From NCBI GenBank assembly GCA_018260475.1, contig JAGLBA010000015.1, forward strand, positions 1 to 57,514: a DNA stretch of 57,514 nt. The letters are read 5' to 3'. Made by a program: the position numbers and the translations under genes. The notes below the pieces were generated by a model. It was not told where the DNA came from. It did not search any database and worked only from the letters and a program-made list of their open reading frames with translations. How positions within the stretch are numbered: position 1 is the first letter of the stretch; each line of letters starts with the position of its first letter. Of this stretch, positions 25,688 to 35,067 are shown one piece after another. This DNA is from Chryseobacterium sp. (lineage in GTDB: Bacteria; Bacteroidota; Bacteroidia; Flavobacteriales; Weeksellaceae).

Positions 25688-26023
25688 ATGAAAAAAACAA
25701 TCATAATTGCGGCTTTCGCTGCAATATCAATCGTATCTTGCAAAAAAACTGAAACTGCTGCAACTGATGTTCATGCAGATACTACTGCAACTGCAGTGGC
25801 TGTACCTGCTGATTCTATGCCAGTTACAGATTCTACAGTGGGGGGAACAGTTTCCAACACAGTGGATTCAACTGCACAAGGAACTACAGAAGTAGCTGAA
25901 GATGTAAAAAACGGAGCAGCAAATGCTGCTAATGGCACAGGAAACCCTGTAAACAGCGGTTCCGCAGAAGTAAAAGACGCTGCAAACGCTACAACAAACG
26001 GCGACGGAAAATTGACAAAATAA
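25688..26023 (+). CDS. Small low-complexity lipoprotein
   Basis: A 111-residue lipoprotein: signal peptide followed by the lipobox ISIVSC, with acylation expected at Cys18. The mature part is Ala/Thr/Asn/Asp/Val-rich low-complexity sequence with no fold or family that I recognise, perhaps a flexible surface lipoprotein. It has its own -7 element and a strong terminator. Confidence 0.75.
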   Translation: MKKTIIIAAFAAISIVSCKKTETAATDVHADTTATAVAVPADSMPVTDSTVGGTVSNTVDSTAQGTTEVAEDVKNGAANAANGTGNPVNSGSAEVKDAANATTNGDGKLTK

Positions 26024-26042
26024 TTTTCCTCGAAAGAAATCA

Positions 26043-26078
26043 AGACCTTGCTGCCATCGCAGTGAGGTCTTTTTTTTT
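26043..26078 (+). terminator. Rho-independent terminator
   Basis: AGACCTTGCTGC (26043-26054) pairs with GCAGTGAGGTCT (26059-26070), two wobble pairs, CATC loop, followed by eight or more T. It ends the small lipoprotein gene. Confidence 0.9.
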
Positions 26079-26097
26079 AATATTTTTTTTGGAGTTT

Positions 26098-26230
26098 TTC
26101 CCGGCTCTTCGCTATTACTCCTCGCGCCCACGCTTACATTCGTGCCGCACCACTTTCCCGGCGCATGCTGTGGGGTAGCCGCTGCGATCCGGACTACGGA
26201 TTCACCCTTATCATCATACCGCTAATAAAA
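26098..26230. repeat. GC-rich interspersed intergenic element, second copy type
   Basis: A GC-rich block in AT-rich DNA with CCCGGCTCTTCGCTATTACT at its start, CCGCTGCGATCCGGACTACGG in the middle and CACCCTTATCATCATACC at its end. The block at 15603-15712 has the related start (TCGGGCTGTTC) and end (CACCCTTACCATCCCTC). It looks like the interspersed intergenic repeat typical of flavobacterial genomes. Together with flanking AT-rich sequence it fills 26079-26381. Confidence 0.55.
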
Positions 26231-26381
26231 CCGCAGGTTATATTAATCAAGTGTTCACAATTTGCGCGCAAAAAATCTTAAGCGAACCAGGTGGTAATTT
26301 CAAACTCCGTAAAATCTTTGTGATTTGCACCAACCTCCTAATTCTAATTTTCTTAACTTTACTTTCACAAAAGTTTCCGCT

Positions 26382-28499
26382 ATGCGCCACCCGATTCAGA
26401 ATACCACACCGGATTTTTCCATCAATTTCCTCTCTGCGGAACCTTATTACTTCGAGAAAGACGGTCTTCAACTAAAATCAATTTACAACGCCGAAGATTC
26501 CAAAAAACTCACGGACAAGCAATATTCCGCTGGAATTCCGCCGTTTTTACGCGGTCCATATTCCACCATGTATGTTCAAAAACCGTGGACCATTCGCCAG
26601 TATGCAGGCTTTTCCACCGCCGAAGAATCCAATGCATTCTACCGAAGAAACCTCGCTGCCGGACAAAAAGGACTTTCCGTAGCATTCGATTTAGCGACAC
26701 ACCGCGGATATGATTCCGATCACCCGAGAGTGGTGGGAGATGTCGGGAAAGCCGGCGTAGCCATTGATTCCGTGGAAGATATGAAAATTCTGTTCAATGA
26801 AATCCCTTTGGACGAGATTTCAGTTTCTATGACGATGAACGGTGCCGTGCTGCCAGTTTTGGCGTTTTATATCGTGGCAGCAGAGGAGCAGGGCGTTTCC
26901 CAAGACAGCCTTTCCGGAACCATTCAGAATGATATTTTGAAGGAGTTCATGGTGCGCAATACCTACATCTATCCGCCCGCGCCGAGCATGAAAATCATTG
27001 CCGATATTTTTGAATACACTTCTAAATTTATCCCCAAATTTAATTCCATTTCCATTTCTGGCTACCACATGCAGGAAGCGGGTGCGACACCCGTTTTGGA
27101 AATGGCCTACACACTTGCCGATGGTTTGGAATATGTGCGCACCGGGATAAAAGCCGGAATGAAGGTAGATGATTTTGCCCCACGACTGTCCTTTTTCTGG
27201 GCAATCGGGATGAATCATTTCATGGAAATCGCCAAGATGCGCGCTGCGAGATTTATTTGGGCGAAACTTTTAACCCAGTTCAATCCTCAAAACGAAAAAT
27301 CTTTAGCACTAAGAACCCATTCCCAAACTTCCGGCTGGAGTTTAACAGAGCAGGAACCGTTTAACAATATCACAAGAACCACAATAGAAGCACTTTCTGC
27401 AGCTCTGGGAGGCACGCAATCTTTGCATACCAACGCGCTGGACGAGGCGATTGCATTACCAACCGATTATTCCGCCAAAATTGCGAGAAACACGCAGATT
27501 ATACTTCAGCAAGAGAGTGGAATTTGCGATGTGGTAGATCCGATGGGTGGCAGTCATTTGGTAGAATCTCTTACGCAGCAGATGATAGATGTAGCCATGC
27601 AATATATAGATGAGGTGGAGAAAGAGGGTGGTATGACCAAGGCGATAGAAGCCGGAATCCCGAAAATGAGAATCGAGGAAGCGGCGGCCATTAAGCAGGC
27701 GAAAATTGATAGTGGTGAGGAATTTATTATCGGTGTGAATACCTTTAAATCCAATTTAAAACAAATGGAATTGGAAATTTTGGATATCGATAATTCCGAA
27801 GTACGTCGCAAACAAATCGAAAGACTGGAGAAAATAAAAGCCGAAAGAAATACCGATGCCGCCGAAGAAATTTTAAATAAACTAAGACAATTTGCCCAAA
27901 CTGGCGATGGCAATTTGCTCGAAATCTGCCTCGAAGCTGCACGCAGAAGGGTGACTTTGGGTGAGATGAGCGATGCGATGGAGGAAAGTTTCGGGCGGTA
28001 CAAAGCCAACATACGAACCATACAGGGAGTTTACGCCATGAATGCAGGAAAAAATGAATATTTTGACAAAGCCCTCGCCCTTTCCCAAAAATTTGAGGAA
28101 AATGAAGGCCGCCGACCAAGGATTATGGTTGCAAAAATGGGGCAAGATGGGCACGACCGTGGTGCAAAAGTAGTCGCGACCGCATTTGCCGACATGGGTT
28201 TTGATGTAGATGTTGCGCCGTTGTTCCAAACACCGGAGGAAGTTGCGAAACAAGCTGTGGAAAACGACATTCATATTTTGGGGGTATCGTCGCTGGCAGC
28301 AGGTCACAAGACTTTGGTTCCGCAGGTGGTGGAAGAACTTAAGAAATTGGGAGCGGATGATATTACGATCGTGGTAGGTGGCGTAATTCCGCAGCAGGAC
28401 TACGATTTCCTTTACCAAAACGGAGCGGATTTCATTTTCGGTCCCGGAACGAATTTGCCGAAATCCGCATGCGAGATTTTGGAGGGGTATTTAAAATAG
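26382..28499 (+). CDS. scpA: Methylmalonyl-CoA mutase, large (catalytic) subunit
   Basis: Adenosylcobalamin-dependent isomerisation of methylmalonyl-CoA and succinyl-CoA, linking propionyl-CoA to the TCA cycle. The start is taken at 26382 (705 residues, [12 protein letters not shown]) because an upstream ATG at 26325 adds a non-conserved segment. The TIM barrel (about 50-540) has [20 protein letters not shown] and the C-terminal B12 domain has the DGHDRG cobalamin-histidine motif, then [12 protein letters not shown] and [10 protein letters not shown]. The small subunit gene is not adjacent. The MeaB chaperone is just downstream. Confidence 0.95.
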   Translation: MRHPIQNTTPDFSINFLSAEPYYFEKDGLQLKSIYNAEDSKKLTDKQYSAGIPPFLRGPYSTMYVQKPWTIRQYAGFSTAEESNAFYRRNLAAGQKGLSVAFDLATHRGYDSDHPRVVGDVGKAGVAIDSVEDMKILFNEIPLDEISVSMTMNGAVLPVLAFYIVAAEEQGVSQDSLSGTIQNDILKEFMVRNTYIYPPAPSMKIIADIFEYTSKFIPKFNSISISGYHMQEAGATPVLEMAYTLADGLEYVRTGIKAGMKVDDFAPRLSFFWAIGMNHFMEIAKMRAARFIWAKLLTQFNPQNEKSLALRTHSQTSGWSLTEQEPFNNITRTTIEALSAALGGTQSLHTNALDEAIALPTDYSAKIARNTQIILQQESGICDVVDPMGGSHLVESLTQQMIDVAMQYIDEVEKEGGMTKAIEAGIPKMRIEEAAAIKQAKIDSGEEFIIGVNTFKSNLKQMELEILDIDNSEVRRKQIERLEKIKAERNTDAAEEILNKLRQFAQTGDGNLLEICLEAARRRVTLGEMSDAMEESFGRYKANIRTIQGVYAMNAGKNEYFDKALALSQKFEENEGRRPRIMVAKMGQDGHDRGAKVVATAFADMGFDVDVAPLFQTPEEVAKQAVENDIHILGVSSLAAGHKTLVPQVVEELKKLGADDITIVVGGVIPQQDYDFLYQNGADFIFGPGTNLPKSACEILEGYLK

Positions 28500-28633
28500 A
28501 AAATATAATTGGAACCTCTTACTAAGTTTCTGATTTAATTAATATTTCAAAACGAAATAATCTGTTTTTTAATTATCTCAAAGTCAAATTCACATCATTT
28601 TATGGTTTCAAATTATACCTCTAATCTCGCCAA

Positions 28634-29611
28634 ATGAAAATCCCAATTTCCGATCTTATTGTAGGTATAAAGTCCGGCGACAAACGCCTGATCGGGAAAG
28701 CGATTACTTTGGTAGAGAGTAAAAAACCGGAGCATCGGGACCAGGCCGACGAATTATTGAAGGAAATTATGCCGCAGACGGGAAATTCTGTGAGGATAGG
28801 CATTACGGGCGTTCCCGGGGCAGGAAAATCGACTTTTATCGAGAGTTTTGGGAAACTCGCCATTAGTAATGGTAAAAAAGTTGCCGTCCTTGCCATAGAC
28901 CCCAGTTCGTCCGTGAATAAAGGCTCTATTTTGGGAGATAAAACCCGCATGGAAGAATTGGCGAAGGAAGATAATGCCTTTATCCGTCCGTCCCCGAGTT
29001 CCGGATTTCTGGGTGGCGTAGCGAATACCACTTTTGAAACTATGCTTATCTGCGAAGCTGCAGGATACGATTTTATCTTGATAGAAACCGTAGGTGTGGG
29101 GCAAAGCGAGGTCTTGGTATCGGATATTACGGATGTCTTTTTGTTTTTAAAAATCATCGGTGGCGGAGACGAACTTCAAGGCATAAAACGCGGTATTATG
29201 GAAATGGTGGATTTGATTTTCATTAATAAAGTCGATGCCGAAAACCTTCAAAAAGCCAAAAATACCAAAGCCGAACTGCTGCGCGCGATGCATTTTTTGC
29301 CAGAAAAAGAAAAAGGCTGGAAAGTTCCTGTTTTGCTCGGTTCCGCATTGAATGATGAAGGTTTGGAAGAAGTTTTCAATAAAATTTCAGACTTTATTTC
29401 ATTAAAAAAATCATCAGGCAGGTTTATGGCAGTGAGAAAAACGCAGGCCGAAAAGCGCTTCGAATATTGGGTTCAAGAATATATATTGCAGAAAACCAAG
29501 CAGGAAAATGCCTTGGAGGAAGCTTTCATTTCGCACAAAAAAAAGGCCTCCGAACTGCAGGCTAACCCGAGTACAGAGGCGAAACTATTTGTAGAAAAAT
29601 TGTTGAGTTAA
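28634..29611 (+). CDS. meaB: Methylmalonyl-CoA mutase-associated GTPase MeaB
   Basis: G3E-family GTPase that guards cofactor loading and reactivation of methylmalonyl-CoA mutase. The 325-residue protein has the P-loop GVPGAGKSTFIE (from about residue 58), the family segment SSSVNKGSILGDKTRM, a G3-like ETVGVGQSE and the G4 motif NKVD. It follows the mutase by 134 bases on the same strand. Its stop codon abuts the convergent DUF4251 gene without a gap. Confidence 0.96.
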   Translation: MKIPISDLIVGIKSGDKRLIGKAITLVESKKPEHRDQADELLKEIMPQTGNSVRIGITGVPGAGKSTFIESFGKLAISNGKKVAVLAIDPSSSVNKGSILGDKTRMEELAKEDNAFIRPSPSSGFLGGVANTTFETMLICEAAGYDFILIETVGVGQSEVLVSDITDVFLFLKIIGGGDELQGIKRGIMEMVDLIFINKVDAENLQKAKNTKAELLRAMHFLPEKEKGWKVPVLLGSALNDEGLEEVFNKISDFISLKKSSGRFMAVRKTQAEKRFEYWVQEYILQKTKQENALEEAFISHKKKASELQANPSTEAKLFVEKLLS

Positions 29612-30133
29612 CTATTTTTTTGCTTCATTTTTCATGATGTAGCCATCATAAGAAATGGGTTGCCGGTCATTTGCATCTATCGCCACATACGCGGTTCCAC
29701 CTTTATAAATTTGGATTACGATTTTGCGAATATGCTGCACATCTTTTGGATAGATGGAGATGTAGCGGCTTCCTTTTTTACCCTCCGTTTCCTCAATATC
29801 AAATTCTTTGGAAGTAAACCGAAATCCATTTTTATCGTTATCAAAACTTGGTATGTACAGCCTTCCGAAATAGGGTAGAGCGACTTCAACCTTCTCCTTA
29901 TTTAGAACAATATCATATCCATACGACAAATCCAACATGCGAGAGGATGAACTGTTGGGCAAAGAATTCATTAGATTTAGAACATCGGAATTGGTCGGGT
30001 TGGCGTGTCTTGCCATGAAGGTAAATTCACGATTTTTTAGTACGGTTTGTAATTCTTGCTCAGGCATATATTGTTGCGTACTGCAAGATATGGCTAGTAT
30101 GGAGAACAGAAAAAATGCAATTATTCTTTTCAT
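29612..30133 (-). CDS. DUF4251 lipoprotein
   Basis: A 173-residue lipoprotein with a signal peptide and lipobox LAISC (Cys17). The mature domain (FTFMARHANPTN, then LDLSYGYDIVLNKEKVEVALPYFGRLY) matches the Bacteroidota DUF4251 family, of unknown function and probably a beta-rich outer-membrane-anchored protein. Transcribed towards meaB, ending where meaB ends. Confidence 0.8.
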   Translation of the reverse strand: MKRIIAFFLFSILAISCSTQQYMPEQELQTVLKNREFTFMARHANPTNSDVLNLMNSLPNSSSSRMLDLSYGYDIVLNKEKVEVALPYFGRLYIPSFDNDKNGFRFTSKEFDIEETEGKKGSRYISIYPKDVQHIRKIVIQIYKGGTAYVAIDANDRQPISYDGYIMKNEAKK

Positions 30134-30242
30134 CTTCTTAATTTTTTATGTTTTATATACAAAATTAGTGCTAAAAATTTGTATTTTAACAAAATGGAAT
30201 AAAAGTTGTTTAACCTTTGAAAAATAATTAACTATTACAGAA

Positions 30243-31052
30243 ATGAAAATAAGCAAAGTTTTTGGAGTTGGTGCCGTCGCGCTTTCTTTTGTAGCTTGTA
30301 CTACTAACCCGGTAACGGGTAGGAGATCCGTACAGATTGCTAACAATCAAGAGATTGAAGCTATGGCTTTGCAGCAGTATAAGCAGGCGCTTTCTTCTGC
30401 TAAAGTTATCAGCGGAACTACTGCGGCCGCTCAAGTGAAAAATGTAGGACTTAGAATCAAGAATGCGGCAGAAAACTACTACGCAAGCGTTGGGCGCGGG
30501 AATGATCTAGCAAATTATCAATGGGAATTTAATCTTTTAGATGATAAACAAGTGAATGCGTGGTGTATGCCAGGCGGAAAAGTAGCGGTTTATACAGGGA
30601 TAATCCCAATTACACAAACAGAGAAAGGTCTTGCAGTGGTGATGGGTCATGAAGTTTCCCACGCCATCGCTGGTCATGGTAACGAAAGAATTTCCCAAGC
30701 TATGCTCGCTCAATATGGCGGTGCAATTTTAGGAAGTGTAATTCCACAAGGGCAGTGGGCAAATATTTTTGCGCGGGCTTACCCGATTGGTGCGCAAGTT
30801 GCTTTGTTGAAATATGGCAGAAGCCAAGAGTTAGAGGCCGATGAAATGGGGCTATACATCATGGCAATGGCAGGTTATAATCCAACAGAGGCACTACCTT
30901 TTTGGCAAAGAATGGAAAGTTCTACTACAAGCACAGCGCGTCCTCCAGAATTCCTTTCCACACACCCTGGACCTGAAAATAGAATAGCTTTACTTCAACA
31001 AAAAATGCCTAAAGCTTTAGATTACTATAAAGCATCCGGAGGGAAATTATAA
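30243..31052 (+). CDS. M48-family metallopeptidase lipoprotein
   Basis: A 269-residue zinc protease anchored by a lipobox (LSFVACTTN, Cys19), so periplasmic. The zinc site is HEVSHAIAGHG (HExxH) with the third-ligand region ELEADEMGLYIMAMAGY. This is the LoiP/BepA-like branch of M48, which degrades misfolded outer-membrane proteins in other bacteria. The STHPGPENRI segment near the C-terminus is also typical. Transcribed divergently from the DUF4251 gene. Confidence 0.93.
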   Translation: MKISKVFGVGAVALSFVACTTNPVTGRRSVQIANNQEIEAMALQQYKQALSSAKVISGTTAAAQVKNVGLRIKNAAENYYASVGRGNDLANYQWEFNLLDDKQVNAWCMPGGKVAVYTGIIPITQTEKGLAVVMGHEVSHAIAGHGNERISQAMLAQYGGAILGSVIPQGQWANIFARAYPIGAQVALLKYGRSQELEADEMGLYIMAMAGYNPTEALPFWQRMESSTTSTARPPEFLSTHPGPENRIALLQQKMPKALDYYKASGGKL

Positions 31053-31129
31053 TCCCGGAATTCAACAATAATGTTAAACCTTTCCTTTTTTTAACTAAAT
31101 TTGGAGAGGTTTTAAATTTAAAACAAACT

Positions 31130-31459
31130 ATGAAAAATCTAACATTAATTGGCGTGATTCTTCTGGGTCTGGCCTTCCTGCTGTATTACATGATGCCGCA
31201 ATTTTCTTTGGTAAGGCTTTTTGAACCGATTAGCTTAATGGGAATTCTTGCGGGCATTGGCATCGGGCTTATAATCGGCGGATTGGTGGGCTATGTGAGC
31301 AAAGGCTCTGCAATAAAGGCAGAACAAAAACGCCGGGAAATGCAGCAACTCCGCAAGGAGAAAGAGGCTCTGGAAAAGCAAGCAGCAGAACTTGCAAAAC
31401 GAAATGATCCGACCGTCATTATACCTCCTCAAAATAAAGATACCCAAGGCTATTATTAG
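31130..31459 (+). CDS. Small membrane protein with coiled-coil tail
   Basis: A 109-residue protein with two TM helices (about residues 4-22 and 34-57, LAGIGIGLIIGGLVGYVS) and a charged coiled-coil tail (KAEQKRREMQQLRKEKEAL) facing the cytoplasm. No family is recognised with confidence. It follows the M48 gene by 77 bases and ends inside its own terminator hairpin. Confidence 0.65.
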   Translation: MKNLTLIGVILLGLAFLLYYMMPQFSLVRLFEPISLMGILAGIGIGLIIGGLVGYVSKGSAIKAEQKRREMQQLRKEKEALEKQAAELAKRNDPTVIIPPQNKDTQGYY

Positions 31460-31475
31460 TCTTGGGTATTATTTT
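31440..31475 (+). terminator. Hairpin terminator overlapping a stop codon
   Basis: ATACCCAAG (31440-31448) and CTTGGGTAT (31461-31469) form a 9-base stem with a 12-base loop, followed by TATTTTAAT. The stop codon (31457-31459) lies in the loop. It may also serve the convergent beta-barrel gene. Confidence 0.75.
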
Positions 31476-31490
31476 AATCAAACTTAAGTT

Positions 31491-32117
31491 TTAGAATTTA
31501 TATCCTACACCCACTATGAACATACTAGGGCGGCTGTCATACCTGATTTCCGAGGTAGAAGCACCTGCTACATTGTTTACAAAAGTTCTTTGATCTTTGC
31601 TTAGCGCGCCTTCATATCTTGCGTTTGCAAGAAATGTTCCTAACTGTGCCTGTGCGCCTACCTGCATACCGACGGTAAAATCAGATTCGGCGTTTTCTTT
31701 AAAATCATTAAACTGATTGTCATTACTTAAGTTATAACTTCCGACCGGCCCGATAAACGCCCCGATGGTGTCGCCCCAGATATTATAACCCACCAAAACG
31801 GGAACGTCTATCCTGTTGCTATTAGCGGTGAGTTTCGTATTGGTAGCGGCGTCAGTATATTCATTTTTAAAAGAGGTGTAATATAACTCCGGCATTAGAA
31901 ATAGGGAGAAAGGCAGGTTAACTTTTGCAGAAACCCCGACATTGAACCCTGCGTTGTTCTTGCCGCCTTCGGAATAGGCGTTTGTGGCGGTTTTGCGAAT
32001 GCTTTTCCAAGCTCCATCATTGGTTGGGAAGAGTAAATTGGCTTTAGCGGAAAATGCTACTTGTGCAGATGCGGCTACAGACAGGGAAACTGCGGCGGCG
32101 ATAAATGTTTTTTTCAT
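31491..32117 (-). CDS. Outer-membrane beta-barrel protein, coupled to the Mla-like ABC genes
   Basis: A 208-residue OmpW/PF13568-like barrel: a signal peptide (AAAVSLSVAASAQVAFSAK), then alternating beta strands with aromatic girdles (LFLMPELYYTSFKNE, VLVGYNIWGD) and a terminal strand FIVGVGYKF ending in Phe as expected for BamA recognition. The start codon overlaps the stop of the ABC ATPase gene (ATGA), so the three genes are one translational unit. An outer-membrane partner of the lipid transporter is plausible but not shown. Confidence 0.85.
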   Translation of the reverse strand: MKKTFIAAAVSLSVAASAQVAFSAKANLLFPTNDGAWKSIRKTATNAYSEGGKNNAGFNVGVSAKVNLPFSLFLMPELYYTSFKNEYTDAATNTKLTANSNRIDVPVLVGYNIWGDTIGAFIGPVGSYNLSNDNQFNDFKENAESDFTVGMQVGAQAQLGTFLANARYEGALSKDQRTFVNNVAGASTSEIRYDSRPSMFIVGVGYKF

Positions 32118-32923
32118 GATTGTTGGTCTGGTCTAGTGATGATATTTTCGATAGAGGTCTTGTTGGTTTCCAAGAAATATTCCCGGAGTTCTTTGAAAAG
32201 TTCTGAAGAATAAACGAAATCTACCAGGTTTTTATTGCCTGCCTTTATCACATTATCTTTATCGCCTTCCCATTCTTTGATTCCTTTTCTTAGGTAAACA
32301 ATTTTTTCGCCGATCGTCATTACCGAATTCATATCGTGGGTGTTGATGATGGTCGTGGTGTTGTATTCCTTGGTAATTTCCAAAAGCAAATCGTCGATAA
32401 CATTAGATGTGTAAGGATCCAGCCCGGAGTTTGGCTCATCACAAAAAAGATATTTCGGGTTGTTCACAATCGCTCTTGCGATAGCCACACGCTTTTGCAT
32501 CCCTCCAGAGATTTCGGACGGGTACTTCCTACTGGCATTGTCCAAATGTACGCGACCCATTACATCTATAATTCTGCGCTTTTTCTCACGGTAGGTGAGG
32601 TTGGTAAACATATCCAGAGGGAAACTGATATTTTCTTCCACCGTGAGGGAGTCAAACAATGCACTGCCCTGGAATACAGTTCCTATTTCGGAGCGCAGTT
32701 GTTGCTTATCTTCTCGGGACATTTGGGTGAGGTCTCTGCCATCAAAAAGGATGGTGCCACTGCTAGGCTCGTATACATTCAACAAAGATTTCAGAAAAAC
32801 GGTTTTCCCTGATCCACTTTGCCCGATGATGAGGCTCACCTTTCCGGTTTCGAAAGTGGTATTAATGCCTTTCAAAACTTCATTGTCTCCAAATTGTTTT
32901 TTTAATTCTTTTACTTCAATCAT
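32114..32923 (-). CDS. mlaF: ABC transporter ATPase, MlaF-like
   Basis: ATPase of an Mla-type phospholipid transporter at the inner membrane. The start is placed at 32923 (269 residues, MIEVKELKKQF), because that ATG overlaps the permease stop (TGATG); an upstream frame extension to 32983 would lie inside the permease gene. Walker A is GQSGSGKTVFLKSLL, the signature ISGGMQKRVAIARAI and Walker B YLFCDEPNSGLDP. The MlaF family ends in a short C-terminal extension like the one here. No MCE-domain MlaD gene is visible in the window. Confidence 0.93.
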   Translation of the reverse strand: MIEVKELKKQFGDNEVLKGINTTFETGKVSLIIGQSGSGKTVFLKSLLNVYEPSSGTILFDGRDLTQMSREDKQQLRSEIGTVFQGSALFDSLTVEENISFPLDMFTNLTYREKKRRIIDVMGRVHLDNASRKYPSEISGGMQKRVAIARAIVNNPKYLFCDEPNSGLDPYTSNVIDDLLLEITKEYNTTTIINTHDMNSVMTIGEKIVYLRKGIKEWEGDKDNVIKAGNKNLVDFVYSSELFKELREYFLETNKTSIENIITRPDQQS

Positions 32924-33675
32924 CAGCTTAGGATCATTTGGGTTAACATTAATTCTGAAAGGATAATGAAAATCATCGTCCAAACTACCGCCTGCGTACT
33001 TGCGCGACCTACTTCCAGCGAGCCGCCTTTCACATTATAACCAAAATAAGATGGTACTGTCGCGATGATAACTGCAAATACAATCGTCTTGATGAAGGCG
33101 TAATAAATAAAAAGGTTTGGCATATAGATCCGGATTCCTGTGATATAATCTGCGGAAGTCCAGTTGCCGGTAATTTCACCTGCAATATATCCCCCAAAAA
33201 TGCCGCAAATAATACTCACGGCGATGAGGATGGGGTTGAAAATTATACAAGCTAATATCTTTGGTAAAATCAAAAAATTCGGGGAGTTGACGCCCATGAT
33301 ATCCAGCGCGTCTATCTGCTCGGTAACTCTCATGGTTCCTATGGTAGATGCGATGTAGGAACCCACCTTGCCCGCCAAAACCAATGCGATGATAGTGGGA
33401 GAAAATTCCAAAATGAGGACGACCTTCGTAGCATAGCCCACGAAATTGGTAGGAATAGGGAAACTGGAAGCCTTGAAGTTATTGAACATCTGTATCGCAA
33501 CCACCGCCCCCACAAAGATAGATATAAAAACCACCAGCCCGAATGAATTCACTCCTAAATCATTGATTTCCCGCATAAAGAGTTTCCAAAATACTTGAAA
33601 CTTCTGCGGACGGCGAATGGCCTTGCCCATGAGCAAGAAATATTCTCCCAAAGCGTTTAGAAACTTTTTTATCAT
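32923..33675 (-). CDS. mlaE: ABC transporter permease, MlaE-like
   Basis: A 250-residue MlaE/YrbE-family inner-membrane permease with five or six TM segments. The family features are the amphipathic N-terminus, FIGREINDLG-like region (here FMREINDLGVNSFG), and KVGSYIASTIGTMRVTEQIDALDIMGV. It is first in a three-gene run with the ATPase and the beta-barrel. A promoter-like TTG, 23 bases, TACTTTCG lies upstream in the 40-base gap to the glycosylphosphotransferase gene. Confidence 0.93.
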   Translation of the reverse strand: MIKKFLNALGEYFLLMGKAIRRPQKFQVFWKLFMREINDLGVNSFGLVVFISIFVGAVVAIQMFNNFKASSFPIPTNFVGYATKVVLILEFSPTIIALVLAGKVGSYIASTIGTMRVTEQIDALDIMGVNSPNFLILPKILACIIFNPILIAVSIICGIFGGYIAGEITGNWTSADYITGIRIYMPNLFIYYAFIKTIVFAVIIATVPSYFGYNVKGGSLEVGRASTQAVVWTMIFIILSELMLTQMILS

Positions 33676-33715
33676 ACTGCGAAAGTAATATTTTTTAATT
33701 TATGAAATCACAAAA

Positions 33716-35062
33716 TCAGTAGGCTTTTTTATCGCCGCGCAATAGCAATATTGCAGTTTTTAATAATATTACAGCATCCAGACTAGGACTCCAATTGTTT
33801 ACATAGAATGCATCAGCCAAAAATCTTTTTTGCATTTCTATATTCGTGTTTCCTGCATCACCTCGTAATCCTCGAATCTGTGCAAGTCCAGTAATTCCGG
33901 GTTTTACCATACTGCGTACGCTGTATTTGGAAATAAATTCTCGAAAATGATCATCCACAGCAAGCATGTGTGGCCGTGGCCCTACTATAGACATGTTTCC
34001 AAGTAAAACATTTAGGAACTGTGGGGTTTCGTCCAAACTGGTGCGTCGGAGGAACCTTCCTATTTTGGTAATTCTTTTATCGTTCACTTCAGTGGTTTTG
34101 GTTTCGCAGTCACTATTTTCCACCATGGTTCGAAATTTCATGCAATGAAAAATGTTGTTGAGGTGACCGTATCTTTTTTGGATAAAAAAAACAGAACCCT
34201 TGCTATCTAGCTTTATCAAAATCCCAATGATAGGAAATAGCCAGCTGCCAATGAAAATAATAAAAAAGAGAGAAAATACTATATCAAATAAGCGCTTTAC
34301 TACCGCATTCATAAAATAATCCAACGGTGGCTTTGCTCTTTGGAGTATAGGTTGCGTTTCGGTATATGAAACTTGGTAACCGGCAAAATCGTCCGAAATC
34401 AAATCCGGAATCACGGTCGTCTTCACCCTGCTTTGCTCCGCCGCTCTCATTATAGAAATTAGAGAATTATCATCTCCCATTGGTTTTGCAGGAAGATACA
34501 TTGTATGGATTCCGTTTTTTTTCCAAAACTCTTTTAACTCCTCCAAATGAGGATGGGGAGAGGGTAGATCTATTATTTTAAATCCATAATCTTTTCGTTC
34601 CGATAAAGTGTTACGGAGCAATTCCGTCGCGGGACTGGCTCCCAGAAACATAATATTTCTTTGGTTAAAGCCATTCAAACGCGCCCATTTAATAAGAAAA
34701 AAAAGCGAAGACTTTATGAGAAAAAATAAGAATGAGAGGGCTCCCATAATCCGAAACGAACCCAAACCAATATCGAAGGCTGTGGATAATTGGGAAGTAA
34801 CCATTGTGGCTACCGTGAAGAAAATTAATTGTGTGCCCAGTCTTTCTAAATACTTTGTATAAGTGATGGTTCTTGGGTTATGATAAATCATCGTTCTCCC
34901 ACTAATTAGAAACCAACTCACAATCCAAAAAACGGATATAAAGTATTTGTTTTCCGAGAAAATTTTGGTATTGCTGATAAGTAAAAGTGTGCTGATGAGT
35001 ATAATGACATCTACCAGCACAAATAAAAACTTAAAATACTGCGAATACCTGAGCTTCTGCAT
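33716..35062 (-). CDS. Polyprenyl glycosylphosphotransferase (WcaJ-like)
   Basis: Transfers a sugar phosphate to undecaprenyl phosphate, starting an exopolysaccharide or capsule repeat unit. The 448-residue protein has four N-terminal TM helices (about 10-130), a Rossmann-like CoA-binding region (MFLGASPATELLRNTL), a fifth membrane helix (about 255-280) and the catalytic sugar-transferase domain (KFRTMVENSD, RRTSLDETPQFLNVLLGNMS, VGPRP, PGITGLAQ). It starts 5 bases after queE, so it is probably cotranscribed with folD-queE. No other glycan gene adjoins it. Confidence 0.93.
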   Translation of the reverse strand: MQKLRYSQYFKFLFVLVDVIILISTLLLISNTKIFSENKYFISVFWIVSWFLISGRTMIYHNPRTITYTKYLERLGTQLIFFTVATMVTSQLSTAFDIGLGSFRIMGALSFLFFLIKSSLFFLIKWARLNGFNQRNIMFLGASPATELLRNTLSERKDYGFKIIDLPSPHPHLEELKEFWKKNGIHTMYLPAKPMGDDNSLISIMRAAEQSRVKTTVIPDLISDDFAGYQVSYTETQPILQRAKPPLDYFMNAVVKRLFDIVFSLFFIIFIGSWLFPIIGILIKLDSKGSVFFIQKRYGHLNNIFHCMKFRTMVENSDCETKTTEVNDKRITKIGRFLRRTSLDETPQFLNVLLGNMSIVGPRPHMLAVDDHFREFISKYSVRSMVKPGITGLAQIRGLRGDAGNTNIEMQKRFLADAFYVNNWSPSLDAVILLKTAILLLRGDKKAY

Positions 35063-35067
35063 AACAA

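Noticed and set aside
26325-26381. Upstream ATG extending the mutase N-terminus
   Set aside because: The added 19 residues are not like the family and the downstream ATG at 26382 fits it.
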